Source of the DNA: Ktedonosporobacter rubrisoli
GTDB lineage: Bacteria > Chloroflexota > Ktedonobacteria > Ktedonobacterales > Ktedonobacteraceae
Direction: 5' to 3'
Assembly: GCF_004208415.1 (NCBI RefSeq)
Contig: NZ_CP035758.1
Span: 1,798,001-1,862,000 of the forward strand
DNA: 64,000 nt
Shown here: piece after piece, positions 35,591 to 44,733 of the stretch
Position numbering within the stretch: the stretch's first letter is position 1
Layout of the letters: each line of letters begins with the position of its first letter
The notes under the pieces: model-generated
What the model saw: only the letters and a program-made list of their open reading frames with translations
Databases searched by the model: none
What the model was told of the DNA's origin: nothing
Made by a program: the position numbers and the translations under genes

Positions 35591-36230
35591 TAAAGATACC
35601 CTTTCAACTTTCCATCTTTGTATCCCAGCAGTATATGTTACTTGTTTTACTTCATCTGATGATTTACCTGACTAGCACTTTAGTTTGCTCCTTTCAACCA
35701 AATTTACGAAATATTGTCAAGAATCTTCCTAAGAATCTTAAATGTCTAATTTACCTAACCTTTGCCGAAAACTATAGAATACAGTTTTGCAGAATGGTGG
35801 AATTAGAATGCAGCTTTTCTGTTTTAGTTCGCTAAAAATCTGTAAGTAAAATGCAAGCTGCCGATTACTGAGTGCCTAGAACATTGGCTTTAGTATTTCA
35901 AGTACTTTTATTTTTTAAGATCTAATATCGCTATTATAGCATAGGTATATTTTAAAAGGATGTAAGAATACTAGTTGGGATAAATGATGATAAAAACCCG
36001 TCAAAATTCAAGGATAATTGAAGGGTTAGTGAAGGGTTATAGATGTTATTTTAATCTAAACTTCGAATGAGAGGATAATCAATGATAACCAGTGTTTCCC
36101 CTTGCAACGATATTGGTTGTCTTTAACAGCAATAACTCTCTCTGGTGGCGGCGTGTGGCTTTATCACTCCCTACGTCGTCATCACCCTTTTTATTAGATG
36201 GATGAGTTGCTTATGAGGAGGGTTTTAAAT
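35591..36230. other. AT-rich intergenic stretch
   Basis: 640 bp upstream of the XRE-TPR regulator and of the tiny-gene cluster. No supported gene. A very short frame at 36081-36125 (MITSVSPCNDIGCL) has only a weak ribosome site. Composition returns to the GC-richer norm near 36.2 kb. Confidence 0.45.
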
Positions 36231-36503
36231 ATGGCGATGAGGCAAGAAGAGCAGAGCAAGGCTAACTGTAGCGAGGTGGCGCGGCTGCGCCAATCCATCA
36301 GTGACGAGTATCTTGCCGCTCAGCGCGGCTTGTACGGTCTGGCACAAACGGCGCGGCACGATTTCATTCAGGCACGCTTGCAGGGTGTCGAGCGGCATTA
36401 TATTGAGCTCAGCAAGCTCATTGGCGAAGAGCAAGCTATCGATACGGTTATTGAGATCAATGACACGCATGCCGAGGCGCAGAGAGGGCAGCCCCAACCA
36501 TGA
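36231..36503 (+). CDS. Small hypothetical protein, first of three coupled genes
   Basis: GAGGAGG lies 9 nt before the ATG at 36231, favouring it over upstream starts. 90 residues, highly charged and helical (RQEEQSKANCSEVARLRQSI, ARHDFIQARLQGVERHYIELSKLIGEEQAI), with possible coiled-coil character. Its stop overlaps the next start as ATGA. The family is not recognised. Confidence 0.6.
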   Translation: MAMRQEEQSKANCSEVARLRQSISDEYLAAQRGLYGLAQTARHDFIQARLQGVERHYIELSKLIGEEQAIDTVIEINDTHAEAQRGQPQP

Positions 36504-36727
36504 AAAAGTTGAGCTTCTATTGCGTCTTTCAATGGATGCCCGGCATTTCCCTGCTCGCCCTGGCCCGCGAGAGCAATCGACACCCCTACGTGATCTGGGA
36601 TCTGTTGCTCGGTCACGCCATGCAGCGCGACGATGCTGCAATCATCCTGGCTACCTTCAATGAGCTAAGCGGGACAGACTATACCCTTGATCAGTTCGCG
36701 ATTATCTTTGTGGCGAAGGCGCGATGA
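36500..36727 (+). CDS. Small hypothetical protein, second of three coupled genes
   Basis: 75 residues. It starts inside the stop of the preceding gene (ATGA at 36500) and ends in another ATGA overlap at 36724. The sequence (LLALARESNRHPYVIWDLLLGHAMQRDDAAIILATFNELSG) is helical, has no signal peptide and is not recognised. The tight coupling strongly suggests a real gene made in proportion with its neighbours. Confidence 0.6.
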   Translation: MKKLSFYCVFQWMPGISLLALARESNRHPYVIWDLLLGHAMQRDDAAIILATFNELSGTDYTLDQFAIIFVAKAR

Positions 36728-36915
36728 CCAATTATCGCGTCCGCGCCGATAAGCAACTTCTCTACCGAGGCAAGAATGGCGCGAAAGCACGCCAGATCTT
36801 TCTCGAAGCTGGGCGGCAGGAAGCCTATTTCCAGGCCCGAATTTTTCTGCTTATCGATGGCAGGAAACAGGCAATGCTGGGACCAAAATGCGTGCCCTGT
36901 AGAAGGATTTTGTGA
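36724..36915 (+). CDS. Small hypothetical protein, third of three coupled genes
   Basis: 63 residues, beginning in the ATGA overlap at 36724. It is basic (YRVRADKQLLYRGKNGAKAR) with a beta-type tail that ends in CVPCRRIL, so a CxxC near the C-terminus could bind metal. The family is not recognised. Pentapeptide-repeat gene 37044 lies 128 bp downstream on the same strand and may be co-transcribed. Confidence 0.55.
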   Translation: MTNYRVRADKQLLYRGKNGAKARQIFLEAGRQEAYFQARIFLLIDGRKQAMLGPKCVPCRRIL

Positions 36916-37043
36916 GGTGGAGCATGGTGATAGCGTACGATTAATGAGATGTTTTTCTATACACATAAAAGTGTGAGTTACGCCAGGACAGAGAGCCTTG
37001 AACTACTCGACAAGCGCTTGTAAGTTTTCTTCAGGAAAAGTGT

Positions 37044-37796
37044 ATGGCTAATCAAGAGGAGCTGGACATTCTCAAGCAAGGCGCTGACGTATGGAACCAA
37101 TGGCGAAGAGAACAACCATTTTCGTTAATCGATCCTTTACGGGTTGATCTAAGTGATGCCTATCTTAGCAATGTGGATCTGGCCGGAGCTGATTTGAGGA
37201 ATGCCAATCTATTCAGGGCTAAGTTGTTCAATTGCGACTTGAGCAGTTCAAACTTATGCGGGGCTGATCTGAGCTGGGCCGAGCTAAATACATGCGACCT
37301 GACTGGTGCTGATCTGCGAGGCTCTTGTTTAATACGGATAATTTTGCAGCGGGTGAAGCTGGATAGAAACAGTTTAATGAGAGTCCTCCTGTACACTATT
37401 AATTTAAACAATGTTGATCTACGCGGAGCTGATTTACGCGAGATGAATTTAAGCGTGACAAATTTGCAGGAAGCGAAATTGGATGGGGCCGCATTAGGGA
37501 AAGCGATGCTAAATGGCGCTAACCTGAGAAGGGCTAGCCTGCAAGGGGCCGATCTGAGCGGAGCTGAGCTGAAAAGGGTGATCCTGGAAAGAGCTAACCT
37601 GCAAGGGGCAAATCTAGACTATGCACGCGTAGTTGAAAGCAACTTGCGAGATGCTTGCCTGGAGAATGCAAGTTGGATTGGAGCTCAACTTGTGCGCTCT
37701 GATCTGCGGGGCATTCCCTGGATGTATCTTATAGAACTGACCATGCAGCCGAAGATCTTCATCGAAAATTTGCTCCACGATACGTTTGAGGAGTGA
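37044..37796 (+). CDS. Pentapeptide-repeat protein
   Basis: 250 residues, AGGAAAAG upstream. From about residue 32 to 230 it is built of A(D/N)LxX-type repeats (DLAGADLRNANLFRAKLF, GADLRGSCLIR, GANLRRASLQGADLSGAELK), which fold into a right-handed beta helix. Some such proteins mimic DNA and protect gyrase, others are structural. The repeat is slightly irregular. The short N-terminus is charged with no signal peptide, so it is cytoplasmic. Confidence 0.88.
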   Translation: MANQEELDILKQGADVWNQWRREQPFSLIDPLRVDLSDAYLSNVDLAGADLRNANLFRAKLFNCDLSSSNLCGADLSWAELNTCDLTGADLRGSCLIRIILQRVKLDRNSLMRVLLYTINLNNVDLRGADLREMNLSVTNLQEAKLDGAALGKAMLNGANLRRASLQGADLSGAELKRVILERANLQGANLDYARVVESNLRDACLENASWIGAQLVRSDLRGIPWMYLIELTMQPKIFIENLLHDTFEE

Positions 37797-37906
37797 TGGC
37801 AGTGGAAAAGCGGCTCCAGCGCTTCAGGCAGATGAAGGTTAAAGAATGCTTTGCTGGGGCAATAAGCATCCCAGCTGTATAGATCAGAAAAGGGAAATAT
37901 AAACTT

Positions 37907-38788
37907 TTAGCTGAGTGGCGGGACGCTGCGCAGCTTGTCAGGATTGGCGAGCACGTCGATTTCTTTGACCTGTCCAGCCATGATGTGCAAGACAACAATA
38001 GAGTGAGGCCGCCCGTCAATATAATTGAGAATGCCAGGCTGACCATTGACGAGAGCTACCCGAAAACTGTAGCTCTGCGGGGCCTTGGCTAAAAGACCCA
38101 GCAGATAGCGCGCCACTCTATCGGCACCAATGATGGGATTGCGCGCCGCGACAGCCTTCCCGCCGCTATCAGCATAGCTCACGATATCAGCGGAGAGCAG
38201 GGAGAGAAGACCGTCCATATCGCCACTCATGCAGGCATGCAGAAACTGCTGCAGAATATGGTCCTGTTGTTCCCTGGTGGTATGATAGGGCGTGCGGCGC
38301 TGACCCAGGTGCTGGCGCGCGCGCCGCACTATCTGGCGACAATTCTCCTCGCTTTTCTGTACTATCCTGGCGATTTCAGCATAATCATAGTCAAAGACCT
38401 GGCGCAGCAGGAAAACAGCGCGCTCCACTGGCGATAGCTGCTCTAGAAGGCGCAAGAAGGCCAGGGAAAGTGTCTCCGCGAGCTCGGCCATAGCGCTTAC
38501 GCTGCTCTCGTCGGTAGTGATGAGAGGCTCAGGCAACCAGATACCGACGTAATGCTCGCGCTGGACGCGGGCCGAGCGCAAGTGGTCGATGCTCAAGCGC
38601 GTGACGATTGTGCAGAGAAAAGCCTTGGGAGAATGGATGGCCTCGGTTTCTCCATGGGTGCTGGCCTGATACCAGCGCAGAAAAGCTTCCTGTACACAAT
38701 CCTCGGCATCCATAACGCTGCCCAGCATATTGTAAGCAATCGAGAAGAGCAGCGGCTTGTATGCTTGAAACACATCATCTGGCGGCAT
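37907..38788 (-). CDS. ECF41-type RNA polymerase sigma factor (SigJ-like)
   Basis: The start at 38788 follows AAGGA. 293 residues: sigma region 2 (FQAYKPLLFSIAYNMLGSVMDAEDCVQEAFLRW), region 4 (LSPVERAVFLLRQVFDYDYAEIARIVQKSEENCRQIVRRARQ), and a SnoaL-like C-terminal domain with DSGGK and NPDKL, the hallmark ECF41 motifs. In this group the C-terminal domain tunes activity in place of an anti-sigma factor. It follows an FAD enzyme by 26 bp, forming an operon whose upstream region carries an ECF41 promoter, so it is autoregulated. Confidence 0.92.
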   Translation of the reverse strand: MPPDDVFQAYKPLLFSIAYNMLGSVMDAEDCVQEAFLRWYQASTHGETEAIHSPKAFLCTIVTRLSIDHLRSARVQREHYVGIWLPEPLITTDESSVSAMAELAETLSLAFLRLLEQLSPVERAVFLLRQVFDYDYAEIARIVQKSEENCRQIVRRARQHLGQRRTPYHTTREQQDHILQQFLHACMSGDMDGLLSLLSADIVSYADSGGKAVAARNPIIGADRVARYLLGLLAKAPQSYSFRVALVNGQPGILNYIDGRPHSIVVLHIMAGQVKEIDVLANPDKLRSVPPLS

Positions 38789-38814
38789 ATGGCTGTCCTT
38801 TTGCAATATCTTCT

Positions 38815-40131
38815 CTAATCTACTATAGCATACTTCTCTCGCTCGGCCCTTTGCGTCGTCATGATCAGATTTGCGGCCTGACGGGCGCTGGCCAGGCAGG
38901 CATCGGTAAGCTGGCCCTGCGGACCAACCCAATCACCGGCTATGTAGAGATTGCGTATGCCTGGTACCGCCGGACCGGGGCGTCCGGGCAAACCGCCCTG
39001 TGTGGCCTCTACCAGCGCATTCGAGGCCAGCATATGGGGCAGGAAGTATTTTTCAATGATCTCATCGCGCCAACCCGGCTGTAGCGTATCGAGTAGGGCC
39101 TCCAACTCTTGTTGTGTACTCTTCGGGTCTGCCGGTTCCTCGGGCTCAAAGTATTTCATGGTATGGATCAAGGCGCCTCCCTGTGGGGCCAGCGCCGCCC
39201 AGGCTGAATGGACCGAATAGTAGAGCGCTTGATCGATACCTAATACGTACAGATGATGCGGATTCGGTAAGCGGCGCAAAGCCACGTCAAAGCAGGCCAC
39301 GCGCAGCGGGATCGCTTGCGCTGCCCACTGCCGCAGCTCCTTATGTGTTCCGTTAGCGATAAGGGATGAGGCCGTCTGCGGATCGACAGCGAGCAGGACC
39401 GCCGACGCCGGGTAAGCCGTTCCGTTGGCCAGGCGTACAGTATGGCTTTCCTCTGCCGCTTCAATGGCCGCAACCTTGGCCCGGGTCACAATCCTGGCGC
39501 CCGCCTCTTCAGCCACTCGTCTCAGGCTATCGATGAGCGTCTGCCAGCCATGATCCAGGTAGCGTACCAGCGGAGTCAGGTATGTTATGGCCAGCCCGGC
39601 CGAGAGCCTTTCAGGAGCATTGGTAAAAGTAGTTACGTGTACAAGGGCAAGTATAAGCTTGCGCACCTGGGGATGATGTACCTCGCGCGCAAGCCAATCT
39701 TGCAAGCTCACGTTGTGAAGCCGGGCCAGATCCATACTGCGCAAAGCAATAAACAGGCGGGCAAGCTCCACTTTAGCGCCAGGTTTCAACAAAGTTGTGC
39801 TCAGCAGAGGTGAGACGCCGGTGGGCAATTTATGTACCTTGCCAGCCTCAAGGGCCAGAAAGCGGCTTCTCTCAGGCAGTGAGCCTTGGGGATGGATGCC
39901 CAGCTCGTTCAGCAGCTTCTCGCCAGGTCCACCCAGGTAGAAAGCGTGCGCTCCCTGGTTGAAGTAGAACTCGCTGTGCTTTCTGCTTATGGCACGCCCG
40001 CCGGGAGCGCTGGCCTTCTCAAAAACTGTAACCGCCAGACCAGCGCGTGCCAGCAGGGCAGCCGCCGCCAGGCCCGACAGGCCACCCCCAACGATAATCA
40101 CAGCTTGTTGTGTTTGCGTATTGGCAATCAT
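38815..40131 (-). CDS. FAD-dependent oxidoreductase (phytoene desaturase/amine oxidase-like)
   Basis: 438 residues, with AAAGGAA upstream. N-terminal Rossmann motif VIIVGGGLSGLAAAALLARAG with VFEKASAPGGRA; C-terminal IRNLYIAGDWVGPQGQLTDACLASARQAAN closes the FAD site. The closest general type is the carotenoid desaturase/protoporphyrinogen oxidase fold. It is the first gene of the ECF41 operon, and ECF41 sigma factors typically control one such neighbouring oxidoreductase. Confidence 0.88.
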   Translation of the reverse strand: MIANTQTQQAVIIVGGGLSGLAAAALLARAGLAVTVFEKASAPGGRAISRKHSEFYFNQGAHAFYLGGPGEKLLNELGIHPQGSLPERSRFLALEAGKVHKLPTGVSPLLSTTLLKPGAKVELARLFIALRSMDLARLHNVSLQDWLAREVHHPQVRKLILALVHVTTFTNAPERLSAGLAITYLTPLVRYLDHGWQTLIDSLRRVAEEAGARIVTRAKVAAIEAAEESHTVRLANGTAYPASAVLLAVDPQTASSLIANGTHKELRQWAAQAIPLRVACFDVALRRLPNPHHLYVLGIDQALYYSVHSAWAALAPQGGALIHTMKYFEPEEPADPKSTQQELEALLDTLQPGWRDEIIEKYFLPHMLASNALVEATQGGLPGRPGPAVPGIRNLYIAGDWVGPQGQLTDACLASARQAANLIMTTQRAEREKYAIVD

Positions 40132-40145
40132 TGTGTATTTCCTTT

Positions 40146-40203
40146 GTCTCGTGTACGTTTCAAGCTTCGCACACGAGACGAAATAGGCCTTGCCTTTGTG
40201 ACA
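40146..40203 (-). promoter_or_regulatory. ECF41-type promoter with a hairpin at the transcript start
   Basis: On the minus strand, TGTCACA (40203-40197) and CGTC (40180-40177) are 16 bp apart, which is the described ECF41 promoter pattern. Just downstream, GTCTCGTGT (40146-40154) and ACACGAGAC (40171-40179) are perfect inverted repeats, so the mRNA would begin with a hairpin. Confidence 0.75.
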
Positions 40204-40299
40204 CCTTTTTGTACCCGACGCTTAGCATTCCCTTCAACAGAGCAGCGATACTATATCCGGCTTAAGCATTCGTCTGATCTTGAATGCTGGTTGCCATAG

Positions 40300-42105
40300 T
40301 TATTGCTTGCTGTCCTGTTCTGGATTGGGCTCGCTTACCGGGCTGTCCTGCAAGCTACCATGCCAGAGGTGGCGCATTTCAGCGCTCGTAGCCAGCAAAT
40401 CCTCTAAGCGGCCCTGAGCAGCAATTTGCCCATCTTTGAGCACGATAATCTGATCGGCATGCTGGAAGGCAAAGCGGCGGTGCGACACGATCAGGTAGGT
40501 TCGCTCCCGCCTGGCGAAAAGACGTTCCCACAGCTGTTGCTCCGTCTCGACATCCAGCGCGCTAGAGAGATCATCAAAGATCAGCAGATCGGGGGAGCGC
40601 AGAAGCGTACGCGCTGCGGCCGCCCGCAACGTCTGACCGCCCGAGAGCTTGCTACCCTTGGGACCGACCTGCGTATCAAGACCATTGGCCAGGCTCTGCA
40701 CATCCTGCTCCATTACCGCTGCCTGGATAGCCGCGGCCAGCTTGTCCGGCTCATCCGGGTAGCCCAGCAAAAGATTTTGCCTTAGCGTCTCGCTGCTCAA
40801 GCGCGGAACCTGGGGCGTATAGGCGCTCTGTGGTGGCACGAAGATCTGTTCTGGCTGCTTGATAGCTTCCCCGTTCCAGAAAATCTCGCCAGCCTGACGA
40901 GGAAGCAGGCCCAGCAGCGTGCGCAGCAGTGTAGTTTTTCCCACGCCGATGCGTCCCGTAATAACCGTGCATGTGCCGCGCCTCAGCAACAAATTAATAT
41001 TCTCAATGCCCTTGTCCGCTTGCGCATAGCGGTACGTGAGGCCGCGAACTTCCAGCTGTTCAAGGGCTGGCACCAGTCGCTGTGGCTGTGGCAATGCTGG
41101 ATAGCTGCCCTTTAGATGTACAGGCGCGTGCGTTACAAGCGTGGTTTGCGCAGCGCTTGTGGATAAGGCCGCCAGCAAGCGTTGGAGCGAGACGCCAGCC
41201 TGTTTATAGAGCGCCAGATACTGGCTCAAAAAACCTGTAAAGATGGCAAACTCATCGAGATAGGAGACGAAGAGCGCCAGGCTACCAACCGAGAAAGAAC
41301 CAGTTTTCATGGCCTGGGCCGCGACAAGCAGAATGACCCCTGTTCCTATGCTTGCAGTGCTCTGCGCGATAGATTGTAGCACAATATCGGTAAAGAAGAG
41401 GCTCTTCAGCCTGGTTTGGCGGCGCGTCTCGTTAAGGCCGCGCAAATGAGCCACAACCCTCTCTTGCGCATTAGCAAACTGAATGGCCTGCGTCGTGTTG
41501 AAGATCTCGCCAAGAAAGGAACTGACCTCGCCGGCGGCCTTGCGGCTCGCGCGGTGATAGGTCTGAATGCGCGCGCTTACCCCATTCATCAATAGACTTG
41601 ATCCCACAAGAGGAATAAAGGCCACCAGCGTGATCAGCGGATTGATCGAGAAAAGGATGGTCACGGCTACGAGCGCCTGAAAGGTAGAGCCGAACAGGAT
41701 ATTGGTAGTTTTGAGTATATCAGTGAGTGCAGTAGCGTCGGTCACGAAGCGGCTGATCAGCTCGCCTGACGAGTAAGGAAGCTCTTGCATACCCAGCTTC
41801 GTCAGCCATTGTTGCAAAAGGTTGCGCCGAATCAGCGTGCCAGCGTAGCCGACACACGTTGCATCCACTGCATTGTTACACAGCTTTACCGTCACGCGAG
41901 ATACGGCCACAGCAACCAGCAGCGCTCCCAGCGTCCACAGATCCCAGCCCACCGGCCTATTGCCAGATAGCTCGTTAAAGATAGCGGCTATGATCAGTCC
42001 GGGCACAAGGAGAAAGAGATTGCGGAAGAGCTGCAAGAGCATATTGAGCGCATATAACCCGGGGGCAAAAGTAATCAGTTGCCAGAGCGCTTTGCGCATA
42101 GTCAT
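40300..42105 (-). CDS. ABC exporter half-transporter (second of a pair)
   Basis: 601 residues. A membrane domain (residues 15-320) precedes the ATPase domain, with Walker A GRIGVGKTT, signature LSGGQTLRAAAARTLL and Walker B LLIFDDLSSALD. The residue after the Walker B aspartate is Asp, not the usual Glu, so this subunit probably carries the degenerate site of a heterodimer. GGAGGTGAT precedes the start. The ATG overlaps the stop of the partner gene (ATGA). Confidence 0.92.
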   Translation of the reverse strand: MTMRKALWQLITFAPGLYALNMLLQLFRNLFLLVPGLIIAAIFNELSGNRPVGWDLWTLGALLVAVAVSRVTVKLCNNAVDATCVGYAGTLIRRNLLQQWLTKLGMQELPYSSGELISRFVTDATALTDILKTTNILFGSTFQALVAVTILFSINPLITLVAFIPLVGSSLLMNGVSARIQTYHRASRKAAGEVSSFLGEIFNTTQAIQFANAQERVVAHLRGLNETRRQTRLKSLFFTDIVLQSIAQSTASIGTGVILLVAAQAMKTGSFSVGSLALFVSYLDEFAIFTGFLSQYLALYKQAGVSLQRLLAALSTSAAQTTLVTHAPVHLKGSYPALPQPQRLVPALEQLEVRGLTYRYAQADKGIENINLLLRRGTCTVITGRIGVGKTTLLRTLLGLLPRQAGEIFWNGEAIKQPEQIFVPPQSAYTPQVPRLSSETLRQNLLLGYPDEPDKLAAAIQAAVMEQDVQSLANGLDTQVGPKGSKLSGGQTLRAAAARTLLRSPDLLIFDDLSSALDVETEQQLWERLFARRERTYLIVSHRRFAFQHADQIIVLKDGQIAAQGRLEDLLATSAEMRHLWHGSLQDSPVSEPNPEQDSKQ

Positions 42106-43868
42106 ACTATCACCTCCGATAAACCGGTTTGCAAAAGTTGCGAGAAGCGCGAAGCAGGATCGGCGGCCAGTTTTGCGCGTTCGCCATATTCACCAATTGT
42201 CCCATCCTCAAGGATTAGAATCGTATCGACATGTTGAACCGTTTCCAGGTGGTGGGCGATGACGATCCCCGTACGGCCGGCAAGTAGGCGCGCAATGGCC
42301 CCTTCGATCAGCTTTTCGGTCAACGGATCGAGACGTGAAGAAGCCTCATCCAGGATCACGATATCCGGATTGCGCAAGAAGACGCGGGCAAAGGCCAGCA
42401 ACTGTGCTTCGCCAGAAGAGAGCGAGACGCCCCCGCCGGTCAGCAGCGTATCGAGCCCAGCGGGTAAGGAAGCGTACCACTGGGCTAGATTGAGCTCAGC
42501 AATCACCTCTTTCAGGCGCTCATCAGGGATAGCGGAATCAAAAAAGGTAAGATTGTCGCGCAAACTGGCGTGGAAGAGCTGCACATCCTGGGTTACCACA
42601 CCGATGCGGCTGCGCAACTCGTTAAGCGCCGCCTCGCGCAGATCGCGGCCGCCGAGCCTGATTGCGCCCTGCTGAACCTCGTAGGCTCTCATGAGCAAAC
42701 GTGCCAGCGTGGTTTTGCCGCTACCAGTTCTCCCCAGTAAGCCCAGCGTCTTTCCGGCCGGCAGCTCAAAAGAAATGTTCCGCAACACAGGTTTTTCCGC
42801 CGTATAGCCAAAGGAAACATCAGCGAAACTGACCGGTAAGGCTCCCGCCGGCAGAGGAACGCCGGGACCCTCAACTATAGCGCTGGAGGTTCGGAAGAGC
42901 TCGGTGAGGCGCTGCAGGCTGGCGAGGGCGCTTTGCAATTGATCTACCTGATAAGTGATAACATACAAGCTTTGGGTGAGCAGCGTTGTATAGGCATAGG
43001 TGGCATAAATCGTGCCAAGGCTCAGCTGACCGCTGCGCAGCAAATAAGCTCCCAGGGTCAGGATTGCCGCCACAGCCATGGCAAGAATGATTTCGATAGA
43101 GCTTGAGAAAAACTGACCCGTAACGCTGCTCAAGCGTGTGGCGTGCAACAGATGGCGCGCCACCTGGTTAAACCTGAGCATCACATAGGGCTGAGCGCCA
43201 AGGCTACAAATGTCCTCTCTACTTGATAAGCGTTCCTCCAGGAAACTGGCAAGATCGGCACTGGCCTGGCGCGCGGCCCGAAAATGTGGCACCGCAATGC
43301 TTTGCAAAGGATGCAGCAGGATGATCATAAGCAGCGTGAAGGCGAGCATAAGCAAGCCTATGCGCCAATCGGCTATGATGGTGAGCGTCACGATTCCGAT
43401 CATCAGAACCACGCGTGCGAGCACCATGAAAATAAAGCGCGAGAAAAAATTGGCAAGCTGGGCGATATCCCCATCGACCCGCTCAAGCAGTTCGCCGGGC
43501 GTATGCAGCTTGTGAAATGACATATCAAGATTGAGACAGTGTAGCACGAGGTCCACGCGCATCTCATTGGTTGCCTGCCAGCTAATATCCTCACTTATAT
43601 AGCTGGCTAGCGCCGTCACAAGCTGGTTGCCAATCACCAGAGCGATAAACAGCAAAGCCAGGCGCACAAGGATCTGCATACTGCCCTGAATCGCATTAAT
43701 AAACTGCCCCAAAAGCTGAGGTCCCAGGATCTCAAGCCCAATACTAACACACAGAAGAAAGGCTAACAGGCTCACCTTGAGCCATTGAGGTTTAAGATAG
43801 GTTTTCAAGAGCGAAATAGAGGAGCTCAGAGTACTTCTTACGTCAGTTCTATCCTTAGAATGTGCCAT
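42102..43868 (-). CDS. ABC exporter half-transporter (first of a pair)
   Basis: The start at 43868 follows AAAAGGGA; an ATG 9 codons upstream is less likely. 588 residues: six membrane helices, then Walker A GRTGSGKTT, signature LSSGEAQLLAFARVFL and Walker B IVILDEASSRLD with catalytic Glu. Together with the coupled downstream gene it should form a heterodimeric exporter of drugs, lipids or peptides. Expression is from the strong promoter at 43930-43958. Confidence 0.92.
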   Translation of the reverse strand: MAHSKDRTDVRSTLSSSISLLKTYLKPQWLKVSLLAFLLCVSIGLEILGPQLLGQFINAIQGSMQILVRLALLFIALVIGNQLVTALASYISEDISWQATNEMRVDLVLHCLNLDMSFHKLHTPGELLERVDGDIAQLANFFSRFIFMVLARVVLMIGIVTLTIIADWRIGLLMLAFTLLMIILLHPLQSIAVPHFRAARQASADLASFLEERLSSREDICSLGAQPYVMLRFNQVARHLLHATRLSSVTGQFFSSSIEIILAMAVAAILTLGAYLLRSGQLSLGTIYATYAYTTLLTQSLYVITYQVDQLQSALASLQRLTELFRTSSAIVEGPGVPLPAGALPVSFADVSFGYTAEKPVLRNISFELPAGKTLGLLGRTGSGKTTLARLLMRAYEVQQGAIRLGGRDLREAALNELRSRIGVVTQDVQLFHASLRDNLTFFDSAIPDERLKEVIAELNLAQWYASLPAGLDTLLTGGGVSLSSGEAQLLAFARVFLRNPDIVILDEASSRLDPLTEKLIEGAIARLLAGRTGIVIAHHLETVQHVDTILILEDGTIGEYGERAKLAADPASRFSQLLQTGLSEVIV

Positions 43869-43897
43869 GTTTTCCCTTTTCGTTGCTGCATACATGC

Positions 43898-43958
43898 ATA
43901 TATCTGCCGAGGATATATCTGTTGCGGATATAATAATGGCTCATATAGGTTCTGTCAA
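43898..43958 (-). promoter_or_regulatory. Consensus promoter and palindrome ahead of the ABC exporter pair
   Basis: On the minus strand TTGACA (43958-43953) and TATTAT (43935-43930) are 17 bp apart. An inverted repeat, ATATATC (43898-43904) and GATATAT (43912-43918), lies just downstream where a repressor would block transcription. Confidence 0.65.
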
Positions 43959-43996
43959 GGGAGGAAGCTGTGAATGGATGCCATGTTTTTTGTATG

Positions 43997-44024
43997 GGCC
44001 GTAATGCCTTGTAACATTACGGCC
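43997..44024. terminator. Hairpin between the LysE and ABC exporter genes
   Basis: GGCCGTAATG pairs with CATTACGGCC around an 8-nt loop. It lies about 90 nt beyond the LysE stop and upstream of the exporter promoter. No T-tract is seen on the minus strand. Confidence 0.4.
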
Positions 44025-44115
44025 TGTAGAGTGGCTTCATTCAACTATTCTATTGCCGGGGCAAATGTGTCTGTATGCTCTCTACTATGGTAAGAGAAGC
44101 TGGGATGAATAGTTT

Positions 44116-44733
44116 TTAGCGCTCAAGGGCGAGACGCACACCAAGGCCCACCAGGATGGTTCCTGTTACATAATCGATCCAGCGTTTAGCTCTGCGGTAG
44201 AAGCGAGTCACCGGCTTTAACGAGAATACAGAGACGACCACCGTATACCAGAGAATATTGATTCCCAGCACCAGGGCCACACTGGCAAATTCAACCCAGA
44301 GCGGAGGGTTGGCCGGAAAGAGAACTATGAAGATGCTGCTGAAGAAAGCCAGCACCTTGGGATTGCCAATATTGGAGATGAACCCGACGCGCCAGGCCGC
44401 GAAGCCAGAGGCCGGAGTTGTTTGCGTGGAAGATTCAGGTGCTGGACGATGGGCATGAAGAATTGTACGAATACCCAGGTAAGCCAGGTATAAGGCTCCT
44501 AGCGTTCTGAGCAGATCAACCAGCCAGCTCACTTGCGCCAGTAAAACCTCTAAGCCAGCGATACTTCCTATCGTCCAGATAACTAGTGCGCTGCAGATGC
44601 CCAGCCCTACAAACGTGCCCTGTCGTCGTGAGCGCGTTGAATAGAGTACTATAGTGGCAAAGTCCGGGCCAGGGCTAATAGAAGCGATGAGCGTTACACC
44701 GGCAAGCGTCAAGAGAATGGGTAAATAGGACAC
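44116..44733 (-). CDS. LysE/RhtB-family amino acid exporter
   Basis: 205 residues from a GTG at 44733. The family signature SISPGPDF near residue 20 is present, followed by five or six membrane helices and FISNIGNPKVLAFF in the middle. Members export amino acids, homoserine lactones or other small zwitterions by proton exchange at the inner membrane. It has its own promoter region and no regulator adjacent. Confidence 0.9.
   Translation of the reverse strand: MSYLPILLTLAGVTLIASISPGPDFATIVLYSTRSRRQGTFVGLGICSALVIWTIGSIAGLEVLLAQVSWLVDLLRTLGALYLAYLGIRTILHAHRPAPESSTQTTPASGFAAWRVGFISNIGNPKVLAFFSSIFIVLFPANPPLWVEFASVALVLGINILWYTVVVSVFSLKPVTRFYRRAKRWIDYVTGTILVGLGVRLALER

Noticed and set aside
35566..35835. 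89-codon plus-strand frame upstream of the XRE-TPR regulator
   Set aside because: It is AT-rich sequence with hydrophobic low-complexity translation and no ribosome site.
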